Source: Alteromonas sp. RKMC-009 (GTDB lineage: Bacteria; Pseudomonadota; Gammaproteobacteria; Enterobacterales; Alteromonadaceae). From it: DNA of 64,000 nucleotides. The stretch is from contig NZ_CP031010.1 in the NCBI RefSeq assembly GCF_003584565.2, positions 2,728,001 through 2,792,000 of the forward strand, written 5' to 3'. Positions 27,905 to 39,555 of the stretch are shown piece by piece. Numbering within the stretch: the first letter of the stretch is position 1; each line of letters starts with the position of its first letter. Under the pieces are notes generated by a model, which saw only the letters and a program-made list of their open reading frames with translations, made no database searches and was not told the DNA's origin. Position numbers and translations under genes: made by a program.

Positions 27905-29338
27905 ATGAAACGGGTAGTCGCTTTAGCAGCAGGACTTCTTTTAAATACCGCTTCACCAGTATTTGCTGCGGATGACTGGTGGTTTGATGTGGAAGTGATC
28001 ATTTTCGATCGTAACCTCAGCATCAGTGAGCTCAATGAGCAATTTACTGAAACACCACTGGCTCAGTCTGTGGCTGAATTAAATCTGATTGATAACTATC
28101 TTCGTCCTGATATCAGTTACATTAAGCAAGGTCTCGCCACCTGTGGTGTGCCCTCCTCCCCTTTGTGGATGGATACGCCGTCACTGGAAGACATTCAGGC
28201 TGACTATGCACGCTGGAAAGCCTCGCAGTCACTGTTATCAGAGAATACCGGTACAGGCGCTGATAACACAGGGTTGTCAGACAGCCGTCCATCTGATTTT
28301 AGCTCAGCACCGGACTTATCTGATGAAACAGAACTGTCTCAGCAGAACCGCGAAGATGCGCTTGCAGAAGCGTTCAGCGAAGAAACCGGCAATGACGGGT
28401 TCTCATCCGGTGAAGTGGCCGTTGCTGACGAGGAACCGGTTACGCCGGCTTTTGACCCTGTTATAGATTCAGAAATCGCTGAGTACTGGATTGCTTTTTC
28501 CGGGATCAATACGGTTAAACCCGTCACTGTGCCCCGTTTCAGTTACTGTGAACCGCCGCGGGACTGGTTAAGCTGGCAGAATGGTAAATGGCAGACTTAC
28601 AAACCGGATAATTCTCTTCCGGCGCCGGATGTTGTGCCGGAGTTTCTTGACGGCCGGAATACAGAATTCGCCCGGTTTGCGCACTTGCTGCCTTATGACA
28701 GTCTGGAACTGACTAAACTTTCACGGCAGATCCGGCAAACCCGGGGCTTGAACCGTATGCTTCATATTGCCTGGCGTCAGCCGGTGAAGTTCGGTGAACA
28801 AAAAGCTGCAGCCATGCGGATCATCGCCGGCGACAATTATGCGGACAGCTTCACAATGAATGGTGAAGCCATTAAACCGGCATTACCGCAACCCGCCGAA
28901 CCGGCAGAGGCACAGGAAGATTTAACGCTGACACAGGATGATTTCTTTACGCAGTTATCTTCACGTCTGAACCGCGCCGGTAAGGTGAGTTTTGACGACA
29001 TGATGGCAGCGGGACCTGAACAAATCATGCAGGCGGATACAGCACAAAATACGACCGTCGCACAGGCTAACGAAGGCCTTACGCCTGCCATCTGGCAATT
29101 AGATGGTTTTTTGAAAGTGTATCTGAAATATATTAACCGGGTACCTTATCTGCACATCGACAGTGAGATGCAGTACCGTCAGCCGGTAACGACGGGAGAG
29201 AGCGAAAACGGGCAGCCTGAATTTGAATTGCAGGCGGTGCCTTTTCATCAGGTACGCCGGGTGATCAGTAAACAAATCCACTACTTTGACCACCCCATTT
29301 TTGGCATGATTGTGCAAATCAGAAGACATCAGCAATAG
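27905..29338 (+). CDS. csiV: CsiV family peptidoglycan-binding protein
   Basis: A 477-residue periplasmic protein with a signal peptide (residues 1-21, cleavage after VFA). The mature N-terminus WWFDVEVIIFDRN is characteristic of CsiV, the protein required in Vibrio for activating the PBP1a cofactor LpoA. A central acidic, low-complexity region (about 100-175) separates conserved N- and C-terminal parts. The C-terminal region contains a WQLDGFLKVYLKYINRVPYL segment. The mfd-csiV adjacency with a two-base gap is a known gammaproteobacterial arrangement and supports the call. Confidence 0.88.
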   Translation: MKRVVALAAGLLLNTASPVFAADDWWFDVEVIIFDRNLSISELNEQFTETPLAQSVAELNLIDNYLRPDISYIKQGLATCGVPSSPLWMDTPSLEDIQADYARWKASQSLLSENTGTGADNTGLSDSRPSDFSSAPDLSDETELSQQNREDALAEAFSEETGNDGFSSGEVAVADEEPVTPAFDPVIDSEIAEYWIAFSGINTVKPVTVPRFSYCEPPRDWLSWQNGKWQTYKPDNSLPAPDVVPEFLDGRNTEFARFAHLLPYDSLELTKLSRQIRQTRGLNRMLHIAWRQPVKFGEQKAAAMRIIAGDNYADSFTMNGEAIKPALPQPAEPAEAQEDLTLTQDDFFTQLSSRLNRAGKVSFDDMMAAGPEQIMQADTAQNTTVAQANEGLTPAIWQLDGFLKVYLKYINRVPYLHIDSEMQYRQPVTTGESENGQPEFELQAVPFHQVRRVISKQIHYFDHPIFGMIVQIRRHQQ

Positions 29339-29350
29339 CTGATGTCTTTC
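29323..29350. terminator. Bidirectional terminator between csiV and the SLC13 gene
   Basis: AAGACATCAGC and GCTGATGTCTT form a perfect 11-bp stem with a 4-base loop; the stop codon of csiV lies in the loop and second arm. A short T-run follows on the plus strand. The next gene converges, so it may serve both. Confidence 0.6.
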
Positions 29351-29358
29351 AACGGCAG

Positions 29359-30729
29359 CTAAAGGCGTGTGACAATGACCACGCCGGTGACCACAAATGC
29401 CACCAGTATATTCAGAATGGTGCCCTCTCTGACCATTGTCTGCATATTAATATGACCACTACCATACACAATCGTATTTGTCGGCGTGGCAACCGGCATC
29501 ATAAACGCGCAACTGGCGCTGATAGCAGCAGGCATCATTAACACCACAGGGTCGAGGTCGAGGGCAATAGCGGCACTGGCCAGAATTGGCATCAACAACG
29601 TAGCTGTGGCTGTATTGGACGTCACTTCAGTCACAAAGCTCACTGCAAGACACAGCACCAGGATCAGCAGCATGACCGGTAATACCGATAAACTGGTCAA
29701 TGCTTCCCCCAGCACCACACTTAAGCCTGATACAGTAAAAGCTTTAGCCAGGCAAATACCGCCGGCGTAAACCATCAGCAGACCCCAGGGGATCTGAGCG
29801 GCAGTATCCCAGTCAAGGATTTGTCCCGGCTTTTCCTTGTTGCCGTCCGGTATAAGGCACATCATTACCACACCGGCCATGGCGATAGTACTGTCACTCA
29901 CATTCGTCATGCCCAGCCACTGTGTCCAGAACGGCCGGAAAACCCATGCCAGCGCAATAATTAAAAATGAAATCAGCACCCGGCGTTCAGCCGGTTTCCA
30001 GTCACCGGTGTCCGGTAACACCACCGTGGGGATCTGACCAAGATGACGTGTAAGCCACAGCGCCATCACCGGAATAGCCAGTATAACTACCGGAATACCG
30101 GTTTTCATCCAGTCCAGAAAGCTCAGCTCAGTGCCGGTGGTTTGCTGATACACACTCATAAAAATGATATTTGGCGGCGTGCCAATTGGTGTACCTACCC
30201 CACCGATACTGGCGGCGTAGGCAATACCGAGTAAAATGGCAGATGCCAGACGGGGAGAGTCCACAGAGCTGATTATTGCCAGTGCAATGGGCAGCAGCAT
30301 CAGCGTAGTGGCCGTATTCGATATCCACATACTGAGAACCGCAGAGGTAAGCATAAAACCGAGCACCAGCCGCTTAGCATTTGAGGCCCCGGTAAGCTTC
30401 AGCATATAAACTGCCAGCCTGCGGTGTACGCCGGATTTTTCCAGCGACTTGGACAACATAAAGCCGCCCATTAACAACAAGATAACGTGGCTTCCCAGCG
30501 CCGATGAGGCTTCCTGATAGGTCATCACTCCCGCCATGGGAAAGGCAAAAAACGGAATAAGAGACGTGACGGGAATAGGTAATGCTTCGGTCATCCAGAG
30601 CATAGCGATAAGAATAGTAAGACCGGCCGTCAAACTCATGATCTGGCCGAAGTCATTACTCATCATAATGACAAAAATACTCAGACTTGCCAGTACTGAC
30701 AAGGCAATAAAGCGTGATTTAACTTGCAT
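29359..30729 (-). CDS. SLC13/DASS family anion:sodium symporter
   Basis: A 456-residue membrane protein of the divalent anion:Na+ symporter family. Two SNT-type motifs are visible: WISNTATTLMLLPIA near residue 140 and TEVTSNTATATLLMP near 375. The family carries di- and tricarboxylates such as succinate and citrate, or sulfate, with Na+. The ATG at 30729 is preferred because CGGAAA precedes it; a frame start at 30756 lacks a ribosome binding site. It is convergent with csiV and divergent from ybaK. The substrate is likely a C4 dicarboxylate but is not proven. Confidence 0.88.
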   Translation of the reverse strand: MQVKSRFIALSVLASLSIFVIMMSNDFGQIMSLTAGLTILIAMLWMTEALPIPVTSLIPFFAFPMAGVMTYQEASSALGSHVILLLMGGFMLSKSLEKSGVHRRLAVYMLKLTGASNAKRLVLGFMLTSAVLSMWISNTATTLMLLPIALAIISSVDSPRLASAILLGIAYAASIGGVGTPIGTPPNIIFMSVYQQTTGTELSFLDWMKTGIPVVILAIPVMALWLTRHLGQIPTVVLPDTGDWKPAERRVLISFLIIALAWVFRPFWTQWLGMTNVSDSTIAMAGVVMMCLIPDGNKEKPGQILDWDTAAQIPWGLLMVYAGGICLAKAFTVSGLSVVLGEALTSLSVLPVMLLILVLCLAVSFVTEVTSNTATATLLMPILASAAIALDLDPVVLMMPAAISASCAFMMPVATPTNTIVYGSGHINMQTMVREGTILNILVAFVVTGVVIVTRL

Positions 30730-30928
30730 ACATACATTTCCGGGCGCGCGATGCACCGACTACGTGGTGAAAGAAACTGATGGCAGGCGTTTTCGCAATT
30801 GAGACTTAATCCGGTTTATTTTTATTATTTGATTAAGTTAGCGCGTTGATATTGATATCATAAAAACTGGCATTGATGCAAAAATCAAAACGCACAAAAT
30901 TCTTTTTATCTTCCTTAGTTGAGGCCCT

Positions 30929-31414
30929 ATGACGCCGGCGATTAATCTTCTGAAAAAGAAGAAAGTGACACATCAGGTACTAAAATACGAACATGATCCC
31001 GCTGCGCCTTCATACGGACTGGAAGCCTGTGAAAAACTACACCTCGATCCTGCAACGGTTTTTAAAACCCTGGTAGCAGAAACGGATAAGCAGCAATGGG
31101 TTGTCTGCATCATACCCGTGCAAGATAAGTTGAGTATGAAAGCTGTGGCGAAAGCCGCCGGCGCGAAAAAAGCAGCCATGGCAGCCCCGGCAGACGTCGA
31201 GCGGACTACAGGCTATATTTTGGGTGGAGTGAGCCCGCTGGGACAAAAGAAAAGACTACCGGTCTTCATTCACCATTCAGCGCAGAATCTGGAGAAAATG
31301 CATGTCAGTGCCGGCCGTAGAGGGCTTGAAGTCGGTTTGAAACCGTCTGATTTAAGTGCACTGACCGCTGCAACATTTCACCCGCTGACCGTCAGCAGCG
31401 AAGATTACGGGTGA
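30929..31414 (+). CDS. ybaK: Cys-tRNA(Pro)/Cys-tRNA(Cys) deacylase YbaK
   Basis: A 161-residue single-domain editing enzyme that hydrolyses Cys-tRNAPro made by prolyl-tRNA synthetase. The catalytic lysine lies in the VFKTLVAE segment near residue 47, and YILGGVSPLGQKK near 100 is the signature G-x-x-P loop. Length and motifs match the YbaK/EbsC family. GAGG precedes the ATG at 30929. It is divergent from the SLC13 gene and converges with the following hypothetical gene. Confidence 0.93.
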   Translation: MTPAINLLKKKKVTHQVLKYEHDPAAPSYGLEACEKLHLDPATVFKTLVAETDKQQWVVCIIPVQDKLSMKAVAKAAGAKKAAMAAPADVERTTGYILGGVSPLGQKKRLPVFIHHSAQNLEKMHVSAGRRGLEVGLKPSDLSALTAATFHPLTVSSEDYG

Positions 31415-31425
31415 AACCAATCCGA

Positions 31426-32004
31426 TTATTCGCCGGTACCCGGCCGGATAGCTTCCCGGTCCCCGTTGTTTGCTCCGGCATAGCGTGACTGCCACATTTC
31501 TCTGGCTGCCTCACGTTCTTTCTCACCGGGTGCCTGTCCTGACGACAACGTGACAGCAACCTGCTCTATGATCTGATCCCGCTTAGTGATTAATGCCTCC
31601 ACTTGCGGGAACAAATCTTTCGCTTCCGGATACTTCACCTTCAGACTGTCGATGTCTTCAAGGGCATAGTAACGTTCTTCAAACTCATCGTTAAACAAGC
31701 TGCGTTTGGCATTGAACTTTACGTATTCAACCGCCTGAGATGACGCAAGATACTGCATATCAGTTGAACTCAGACCGGCCTGTTCCGCCACTTCCTGCGC
31801 CCGGTTCATCCATTTTTCAAGCGCTTCACTGTCACCATCAGCAACTGCCTGCTTTATACCGGCTTCCAAATCAGAAGCATGAAGAATATCCATCACCGTA
31901 ATTACCGGTACCGGAGCCTGTTCTGAAGAAGAATCGGACAGATAAATGAAATACCCCGCCACAGCAACAAGAATCAATGCTGCGAGGAATCCTGCTTTTT
32001 TCAT
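31426..32004 (-). CDS. Hypothetical membrane-anchored protein
   Basis: A 192-residue protein not recognised as any family. A single hydrophobic segment at residues 4-22 acts as an uncleaved anchor or signal peptide, and the rest is a hydrophilic, mostly helical domain rich in Glu and Ala. It is likely periplasmic and inner-membrane attached. CAGGAG precedes the ATG at 32004. It lies downstream of ihfA on the same strand, but the hairpin at 32036-32065 separates them. Confidence 0.6.
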   Translation of the reverse strand: MKKAGFLAALILVAVAGYFIYLSDSSSEQAPVPVITVMDILHASDLEAGIKQAVADGDSEALEKWMNRAQEVAEQAGLSSTDMQYLASSQAVEYVKFNAKRSLFNDEFEERYYALEDIDSLKVKYPEAKDLFPQVEALITKRDQIIEQVAVTLSSGQAPGEKEREAAREMWQSRYAGANNGDREAIRPGTGE

Positions 32005-32035
32005 TGCAACTCCTGCATAAATGCAATTTTAAAAA

Positions 32036-32065
32036 CGAAAAAGGCAATACGCAGCGCGCATTGCC
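32036..32065 (-). terminator. Rho-independent terminator after ihfA
   Basis: Read on the minus strand, GGCAATGCGC and GCGTATTGCC pair (one G-U) with a 3-base loop, followed by TTTTTCGTTTTT. It lies 60 bases after the ihfA stop and fits the end of the pheST-ihfA operon. Confidence 0.75.
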
Positions 32066-32124
32066 CTAATAAAGAACATCAATACCTGACAGACGAGGCA
32101 CCGCTAACAGATGCCGTAACGACG

Positions 32125-32424
32125 TTACTCTGTCGGTGGCTTTGAGTTTTCAACCCGGCTTTTGAGCTTCTGGCCGGGACGGAACGTAACCACCCGTCTG
32201 GCTTTGATCGGAATATCTTCACCGGTTTTCGGGTTTCTTCCGGGACGCTCATTCTTATCACGCAGGTCAAAATTACCAAAACCTGACAGTTTCACTTGTT
32301 CACCAGATTCTAACGCTTCCTTGATTTCCTCAAAGAAGGCTTCCACCAAATCCTTAGCGTCTTTTTTATTAATACCCAGTTTTTCGAATAAGTGTTCAGC
32401 CATTTCGGCTTTGGTCAATGCCAT
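32125..32424 (-). CDS. ihfA: Integration host factor, alpha subunit
   Basis: A 99-residue nucleoid protein of the HU/IHF family; with IhfB it bends DNA sharply at specific sites. It shows the alpha-subunit start [14 protein letters not shown] and the beta-arm motif [12 protein letters not shown] near residue 60, which carries the intercalating proline. It follows pheT by three bases, the standard gammaproteobacterial order pheS-pheT-ihfA. A terminator lies 60 bases after its stop. Confidence 0.97.
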   Translation of the reverse strand: MALTKAEMAEHLFEKLGINKKDAKDLVEAFFEEIKEALESGEQVKLSGFGNFDLRDKNERPGRNPKTGEDIPIKARRVVTFRPGQKLKSRVENSKPPTE

Positions 32425-32427
32425 AAT

Positions 32428-34815
32428 CTACTCTCTTAACGCTGCCCCAAACTCTGATTCCAGCCCTTTAACTACGGTGTCCACTGCTTGTTGTATTTCA
32501 GCTTCTTCCAAAGTTTTATCAGGATCCTGTAGTACAAGAGACAGTGCGAGGCTCTTATCGCCGGGCTCGACACCCTTCCCTTTATACACATCGAACAAGT
32601 TTAGGCCAACTAGTTGATTTACGCCAATTTTTTCTACGAAAGAAAGAATCGCTCCAACGGTAATTTCATCTTTGACCGTAATTGCAATATCACGACGGTT
32701 CGCCGGGAACCTGGAAATTGCTTTTGCCTGTGGCAAGTTACGCTCAGAAATTGCTTTAAGATCAAGCTCAAAGACGAAAACGCGACCATTTACACCTAAC
32801 AGTTTAGTAAACTGTGGGTGAATTGCACCAACATAACCGATTGATTTGCCATTTAAAAGCACTTCTGCAGTCATACCCGGATGCAATGCGCTGTGTTCGC
32901 CTTTTACAAAGGTGACTGTCTGCCCGCCGGCTTTGAGTGCCAGTAGCGCTTCCACATCTCCTTTGGCATCAAAGAAATCTACCGCACTGTCGTCGCTCAA
33001 CCAGCTTTCGTCATAACGGCGACCGGCAATCACACCGGCAATCACCGGCTCCTGGCGCACACCCTGCGGCGCATCGCTGTCAGGAATAAAACGTAAACCA
33101 GTTTCGAACAATCTGACCCGCGCTTGCTGACGTTTCTGGTTGTAAGCGGTAGCGCCCAGTAATCCCGGCCACAGGCTTAAACGCATAACAGACATATCTG
33201 CCGAGATAGGATGTGGTAATACCATTCCTTCCTGAGACGGGAATAAGCCGCTTTGTACTTTAGGGTCAACAAACGAATACGTAATGGCTTCGACGTAACC
33301 CCGTGCAGTAAGTTCAGATTTAAAACGGGAAACCGGAATCGCTGACTCGCTGCTGTCCAGCAGCTTCAGGCTGCCTTTCGGTGCCTGGTCAGGAATATTG
33401 TTATAACCGTAAACACGGGCCACTTCTTCAATCAGATCTTCTTCAATGGCAATGTCAAAACGGTAGCTTGGTGCTTTTGCTTCCCAGCCTGATTCCGTTA
33501 CCGTGACATCCAGTCCCAGACGGGTAAGAATATCGGTCACTTTATCGTCAGCAATATCAATACCCAGCACACGGCTTAAACGTGCACGGCGTAATACCAC
33601 ATCAGATGACACTGGCAGTGATGCCTCATTTACGGCTTCTACAACCGGACCCGGCTGACCGCCACAAATATCCAGAATAAGTGCCGTGGCTCTTTCCATC
33701 GCTTTACGTTGCAGCAACGGATCCACACCACGCTCATAGCGGTGAGATGCATCGGTATGCAAACCGTATTGTCGGGCACGACCGGCAATGGCATCACGGC
33801 TGAAGAAGGCACTTTCCAGCAGAATATGCTTTGTTTCTTCGTTCACACCCGAGTGCAGACCACCGAAAATTCCGGCCATGGCCAGTGCTTTGCTGTCATC
33901 TGCGATGACCAGGGTGTTGTCTTTCAGCTCGACGGTGCTCTCATCAAGCAGAGTCAGTTGCTCCCCGGCATGCGCAAGACGAACGTTGATATTGCCGTCG
34001 ATGGCATCCAGGTTAAATGCATGTAACGGCTGACCCAGCTCAAGCAGAACGAAGTTAGTGACGTCTACGATAGGATCAATTGAACGGATTCCGCAACGAC
34101 GCAGCTTTTCTTTCAGCCACAGTGGTGACGCTGCTTTTACGTCAACATTGCAGATAACCCGGCCCAGATAACGTGGACACGCTTCAGGTGCGCTTAGGGT
34201 AATCGCCAGTTTGTCGTCAATAGACGCTTCCACGTCTTCGATAGCCGGCTCAGTGACATCGGCACTGTTCAGTACACCGACTTCACGGGCCAGGCCACGA
34301 ATACCCAGACAGTCTGCACGGTTGGGTGTTAAATCGACTTCAATGATATTGTCATCGAGATTCAGGTAATCGCGAATGTCCATGCCAAGCTCTGCGTCTG
34401 CAGGAAGCTCAATGATGCCGCTATGATCCTCTCCCATGCCAAGCTCAGAAAAGCTGCAAAGCATACCGTGAGAAGGCTCGCCACGAAGTTTGGCTTTCTT
34501 AATTTTGAAATCACCGGGAAGTACTGCTCCGACTTTCGCTACTGCAACTTTCAATCCTTCGCGACAGTTAGGCGCACCGCATACGATGTCCAGTAATTCC
34601 TCTTCACCGACATTAATTTTTGTCACTCTGAGTTTGTCTGCATTCGGATGCTGACCACACTCAACTACTTTACCCACTACCACACCGGAAAATTCCGCTG
34701 CAACGGGTTCAACGCCATCCACTTCCAGGCCAGCCATGCTGAGCTGCTCAGATAAGGCACCGGTAGAAACCTGTGGGTTAACCCACTCTCTTAACCACTG
34801 TTCACTAAATTTCAT
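32428..34815 (-). CDS. pheT: Phenylalanine-tRNA ligase, beta subunit
   Basis: A 795-residue beta subunit of the alpha2-beta2 phenylalanyl-tRNA synthetase. The N-terminal EMAP/OB-like tRNA-binding domain is at about 40-150 (with [21 protein letters not shown]), followed by the B3/B4 editing region, the B5 domain, the catalytic-like core, and the C-terminal ferredoxin-fold anticodon-binding domain starting near [13 protein letters not shown]. Length is as in E. coli (795). It lies 12 bases after pheS and three bases before ihfA. Confidence 0.97.
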   Translation of the reverse strand: MKFSEQWLREWVNPQVSTGALSEQLSMAGLEVDGVEPVAAEFSGVVVGKVVECGQHPNADKLRVTKINVGEEELLDIVCGAPNCREGLKVAVAKVGAVLPGDFKIKKAKLRGEPSHGMLCSFSELGMGEDHSGIIELPADAELGMDIRDYLNLDDNIIEVDLTPNRADCLGIRGLAREVGVLNSADVTEPAIEDVEASIDDKLAITLSAPEACPRYLGRVICNVDVKAASPLWLKEKLRRCGIRSIDPIVDVTNFVLLELGQPLHAFNLDAIDGNINVRLAHAGEQLTLLDESTVELKDNTLVIADDSKALAMAGIFGGLHSGVNEETKHILLESAFFSRDAIAGRARQYGLHTDASHRYERGVDPLLQRKAMERATALILDICGGQPGPVVEAVNEASLPVSSDVVLRRARLSRVLGIDIADDKVTDILTRLGLDVTVTESGWEAKAPSYRFDIAIEEDLIEEVARVYGYNNIPDQAPKGSLKLLDSSESAIPVSRFKSELTARGYVEAITYSFVDPKVQSGLFPSQEGMVLPHPISADMSVMRLSLWPGLLGATAYNQKRQQARVRLFETGLRFIPDSDAPQGVRQEPVIAGVIAGRRYDESWLSDDSAVDFFDAKGDVEALLALKAGGQTVTFVKGEHSALHPGMTAEVLLNGKSIGYVGAIHPQFTKLLGVNGRVFVFELDLKAISERNLPQAKAISRFPANRRDIAITVKDEITVGAILSFVEKIGVNQLVGLNLFDVYKGKGVEPGDKSLALSLVLQDPDKTLEEAEIQQAVDTVVKGLESEFGAALRE

Positions 34816-34827
34816 GATTGCTTTGCC

Positions 34828-35868
<1,041 letters not shown>

Positions 35869-36007
35869 CTAAACCCGTAGTTTACACGACAGACAAAGAA
35901 TACGGCTACCCTAAGAGGCTGAATATTCCAACATTTACAGGATTAATTTGCGATTTGAGCGCTTATTGCCAGAGGCGGCGGAAGAACGGAAAAATTTTTG
36001 CGCTAAA

Positions 36008-36043
36008 ACGAAAAACGGCGAGCATCCTGCTCGCCGTTTCCCG
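36008..36043 (-). terminator. Rho-independent terminator after rplT
   Basis: On the minus strand AAACGGCGAGCA and TGCTCGCCGTTT pair around a GGA-like loop and are followed by a TTTTTCG run. It lies about 30 bases after the rplT stop and should end much of the thrS-infC-rpmI-rplT transcript. Confidence 0.85.
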
Positions 36044-36072
36044 AAAGAACTTAAACTTAATTTGTTAAAAAA

Positions 36073-36432
<360 letters not shown>

Positions 36433-36447
36433 TCAGTCTCCTAAGTC

Positions 36448-36645
36448 TTATACGTAAGGCAGCATGCGCTGAACTAATTTAGTATCAGAGTCATGAACCA
36501 GTTTTTTGCCACGCAGGTGACGTTTACGCTTAGAGCTCTTCTTAGTCAGAATGTGACGTAAGTGAGACTGTTTGCTTTTAAAGCGGCCAGAACCCGTTTT
36601 CTTGAAACGTTTGGCGGCACCGCTTACAGTTTTCATTTTAGGCAT
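36448..36645 (-). CDS. rpmI: 50S ribosomal protein L35
   Basis: A 65-residue basic ribosomal protein with the family start [18 protein letters not shown]. It lies between infC and rplT in the conserved order. GGAG precedes the ATG at 36645. In E. coli the region upstream is the L20 operator; the 116-base leader here is in the right place but I cannot confirm the pseudoknot by eye. Confidence 0.98.
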   Translation of the reverse strand: MPKMKTVSGAAKRFKKTGSGRFKSKQSHLRHILTKKSSKRKRHLRGKKLVHDSDTKLVQRMLPYV

Positions 36646-36761
36646 TGCTAAAACTCCGCATTGTTTAATATCGGCCTTCAGTGTGCAGTCACTTATTGCC
36701 GGCTAATGTTTGCAGCAGGGTGTTTCAAAGGTGCAGATTCTCTGAAAACTTTAGACCACTA

Positions 36762-37301
36762 CTACCTCTTAATTGGGGCAAGCACCATGATCATCTGGCG
36801 GCCTTCCACGCGACGTGGAAAAGACTCGCAAGTGGCAATGTCTTCTAAATCCGTTTTAACACGGTTCAGTTGCTCAATGCCGATCTCCTGGTGGGCCATT
36901 TCACGTCCGCGGAAGCGAATCGTGACTTTAGCCTTATCCCCACTTTCCAGAAAGCGACGCAGGTTGCGCAGTTTTACCTGGTAATCGCCTTCATCAGTGC
37001 CAGGGCGAAATTTAATCTCCTTGACCTGAATTTGCTTCTGTTTTTTCTTTTGCTCTTTCTGAGCTTTACTTTTCTCGAAGAGGAATTTGCCATAGTCCAT
37101 AACTTTACAGACTGGCGGCTCAGCATTTGGACTGATTTCCACAAGATCAAGAGTTGCTTCTTCAGCTGTCTGCATCGCTTCTGCGAGAGACACTACTCCA
37201 ATCTGTTCGCCATCTTTACCGATTAATCGTACTTCGCGAGCACGGATCTCGTCATTAATGCGGGCTTTATCGCCCTGAGCCTTATTATTAGCGCCTTTAA
37301 T
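36762..37301 (-). CDS. infC: Translation initiation factor IF-3 (ATT start)
   Basis: A 179-residue IF-3, which binds the 30S subunit and checks start-codon selection. I place the start at an ATT codon at 37301-37299, six bases after GGAGG; the protein then begins I/M-K-G-A-N-N-K and reads [18 protein letters not shown], the standard IF-3 N-terminus, giving the normal length. No ATG occurs before residue about 40. The non-canonical AUU start is the basis of IF-3 autoregulation in E. coli. The C-terminal domain carries [13 protein letters not shown] near residue 135. Confidence 0.96.
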   Translation of the reverse strand: MKGANNKAQGDKARINDEIRAREVRLIGKDGEQIGVVSLAEAMQTAEEATLDLVEISPNAEPPVCKVMDYGKFLFEKSKAQKEQKKKQKQIQVKEIKFRPGTDEGDYQVKLRNLRRFLESGDKAKVTIRFRGREMAHQEIGIEQLNRVKTDLEDIATCESFPRRVEGRQMIMVLAPIKR

Positions 37302-37308
37302 GTGCTAA

Positions 37309-37313
37309 TCCTC
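37309..37313 (-). promoter_or_regulatory. Ribosome binding site that sets the infC ATT start
   Basis: GGAGG on the minus strand lies just upstream of the ATT codon at 37301 and fixes the infC start at that non-canonical codon. Confidence 0.8.
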
Positions 37314-37322
37314 CAAAAATTA

Positions 37323-37358
37323 AAAACTGATGCCCGCCAGTTTCTCATGCCAGCGGGC
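37323..37358 (-). terminator. Hairpin between thrS and infC
   Basis: On the minus strand GCCCGC and GCGGGC pair around a 15-base loop, with TTTTT five bases after the stem. It may be an inefficient terminator or RNA processing signal between thrS and infC. The loop is long, so the call is tentative. Confidence 0.4.
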
Positions 37359-37378
37359 TGAATCTTATACACTCACCA

Positions 37379-39295
37379 TTACTTAATGGTTTTCTCCGCA
37401 ACTTCCTTTTGTGCCAGTTCAATGAAGGCATCAACGGACATTGAGCCTAAATCATCACCTTTACGGGAACGAACGGCGATGTGCCCTGCTTCGACTTCTT
37501 TGTCACCACAGACCAACATATAAGGAACGCGCTTTAAAGTGTGCTCGCGGATTTTAAAGCCTATCTTCTCATTTCTCAAGTCAGACTTTACTCTAAATCC
37601 TGCATTCTGCAGTTTTTGTACAGTTTTTTGCACATATTCAGCCTGATTGTCGGTAATATTCATCACCACCATCTGCTGAGGTGCTAACCAGAGCGGGAAG
37701 AATCCGGCGAATTCTTCAGTAAGAATACCGATGAAACGTTCAAGAGAACCTAACACCGCACGGTGAATCATCACCGGAACCCGACGCTCGCCATCTTCAG
37801 CAACGTAAGTTGAACCTAAGCGGCCAGGCATAGAGAAGTCGAGTTGCACAGTACCGCACTGCCATGCACGGTCCAGACAATCATACAGGGTAAATTCAAT
37901 TTTAGGACCGTAGAACGCACCTTCACCCGGTAACCAGCTGAATCCGATACCCTTGCTGTCCAGCGCTTCCGCCAGTGCTTTTTCAGCTTTATCCCAGATT
38001 TCGTCACTACCTACACGCTTTTCAGGGCGGGTAGACAGCTTAACTTCAATTTTTTCGAACCCGAACGCTTTGTAGGCGTCATAAATCATGTCGATACACA
38101 GCCCCACTTCACTGAGGATTTGTTCTTCAGTACAGAAGATGTGGGCATCGTCCTGGGTAAATCCACGAACACGCATCAGACCATGCAATGCACCAGAAGG
38201 TTCATTCCGGTGACAACAACCGAACTCAGCCATACGCAGCGGCAGGTCGCGGTAGGATTTCAGACCCTGATTAAATATTTGTACGTGACCCGGGCAGTTC
38301 ATTGGCTTAATGGCATATTCACGCTTTTCTGATTCTGTTGTGAACATGTTTTCGGCGTACTTGTCCCAGTGACCGGATTTTTCCCACAGTACGCGGTCCA
38401 TCATCAGCGGACCTTTTACCTCGTCGTAGGAGTAGCTGCGCAGCATCTTACGAACAAACTGCTCAAGCTCGGTATAAATAGACCAGCCGTCGTTGTGCCA
38501 GAACACCATACCTGGTGCTTCTTCCTGCCAGTGGAACAGATCCAGGGTTTTACCGATTTTACGGTGATCACGCTTCTCTGCTTCTTCCAGACGTTGCAGA
38601 TAGGCTTTCAGCTGTTTCTTGTCTGCCCAGGCTGTACCGTAAATACGCTGCAACATTTTGTTGTCGCTGTTACCGCGCCAGTAGGCACCCGCCACTTTCA
38701 TCAGTTTGAAATGTTGACAGAACTTCATGTTCGGTACGTGAGGTCCACGACACATATCGATGTATTCTTCGTGGTGATACAAACCTGGGAAAGAATCCTT
38801 TGGAATGTTCTCGTCGAGAATTTCCATTTTATAGGTTTCGCCGCGGGCTTCAAAAGTATCCCGCGCTTCCTGCCAGCTTACGTTTTTCTTCACAACGTCG
38901 TAGTTAGTTTTAGCCAGCTCCAGCATACGCTTTTCAAGCTTCTGCAAATCTTCCTGCGTCAGGCTGTGTTCCATATCCACATCGTAGTAAAAGCCGTTGT
39001 CGATAGTCGGACCGATTGCCATCTTTGCATCAGGCCATAACTGTTTAATAGCGTGGCCGATTAAGTGCGCGCAGCTGTGACGGATGATTTCAAGACCATC
39101 TTCGTCTTTAGCGGTAATGATTTGCAGCGTTGCGTCAGACTCAATCAGGTCGCAGGCGTCTACACGGTCACCGTTAACACGGCCGGCAATGGTCGCCTTG
39201 GCGAGACCGGGGCCGATGTCAGCAGCAACATCCATTACCGAAACAGCAGAATCGAAAGCGCGCTGGCTTCCGTCAGGAAGTGTAATTACAGGCAT
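37379..39295 (-). CDS. thrS: Threonine-tRNA ligase
   Basis: A 638-residue class II synthetase. It has an N-terminal TGS domain (starting [15 protein letters not shown]), an editing domain with [19 protein letters not shown] near residue 75 (the HxxxH zinc/editing site), the catalytic core with [20 protein letters not shown] near 365 holding the zinc-site cysteine and motif 2, and a C-terminal anticodon-binding domain. AAAGGA precedes the ATG at 39295. It heads the thrS-infC-rpmI-rplT operon from the promoter at 39419-39446. Confidence 0.97.
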   Translation of the reverse strand: MPVITLPDGSQRAFDSAVSVMDVAADIGPGLAKATIAGRVNGDRVDACDLIESDATLQIITAKDEDGLEIIRHSCAHLIGHAIKQLWPDAKMAIGPTIDNGFYYDVDMEHSLTQEDLQKLEKRMLELAKTNYDVVKKNVSWQEARDTFEARGETYKMEILDENIPKDSFPGLYHHEEYIDMCRGPHVPNMKFCQHFKLMKVAGAYWRGNSDNKMLQRIYGTAWADKKQLKAYLQRLEEAEKRDHRKIGKTLDLFHWQEEAPGMVFWHNDGWSIYTELEQFVRKMLRSYSYDEVKGPLMMDRVLWEKSGHWDKYAENMFTTESEKREYAIKPMNCPGHVQIFNQGLKSYRDLPLRMAEFGCCHRNEPSGALHGLMRVRGFTQDDAHIFCTEEQILSEVGLCIDMIYDAYKAFGFEKIEVKLSTRPEKRVGSDEIWDKAEKALAEALDSKGIGFSWLPGEGAFYGPKIEFTLYDCLDRAWQCGTVQLDFSMPGRLGSTYVAEDGERRVPVMIHRAVLGSLERFIGILTEEFAGFFPLWLAPQQMVVMNITDNQAEYVQKTVQKLQNAGFRVKSDLRNEKIGFKIREHTLKRVPYMLVCGDKEVEAGHIAVRSRKGDDLGSMSVDAFIELAQKEVAEKTIK

Positions 39296-39356
39296 GTTAT
39301 ATCCTTTACAGTGGTGACGCCTACTCTGCGCCACTTGCATTAATTTGTGGTGTACA

Positions 39357-39404
39357 GCGTTAAAATAACGCAATGAAAAGTATTCAGATGCCTACCTGCA
39401 TCTG
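39357..39404 (-). promoter_or_regulatory. thrS leader with two hairpins, candidate ThrRS operator
   Basis: The untranslated leader (about 117 bases from the predicted start site) can form two stems. The promoter-proximal one (39385-39404) has CAGATGC/GCATCTG around the loop AGGTAG, and the second (39357-39371) has GCGTTA/TAACGC around a 3-base loop. The first loop holds GGT, the anticodon of tRNAThr(GGU). In E. coli ThrRS represses its mRNA through tRNA-like leader arms. The analogy is inference. Confidence 0.4.
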
Positions 39405-39418
39405 ACAAAAGAGACCGA

Positions 39419-39446
39419 ATTATAACGGCTTAAATGCTGTGCGCAA
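39419..39446 (-). promoter_or_regulatory. Sigma70-type promoter for the thrS operon
   Basis: On the minus strand TTGCGC (39446-39441) and a perfect TATAAT (39424-39419) are spaced by 16 bases. The predicted start site near 39412 leaves a long leader before thrS at 39295. Confidence 0.75.
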
Positions 39447-39555
39447 TGACACATTACTTTAATTGTGAATACAGCTGTTTTCGTTGCTGGCATTCACAGT
39501 AATGTTTGCCATAATTTCTCCATGGTTCACCTGGCGATCAATGACGTTTATTCCT

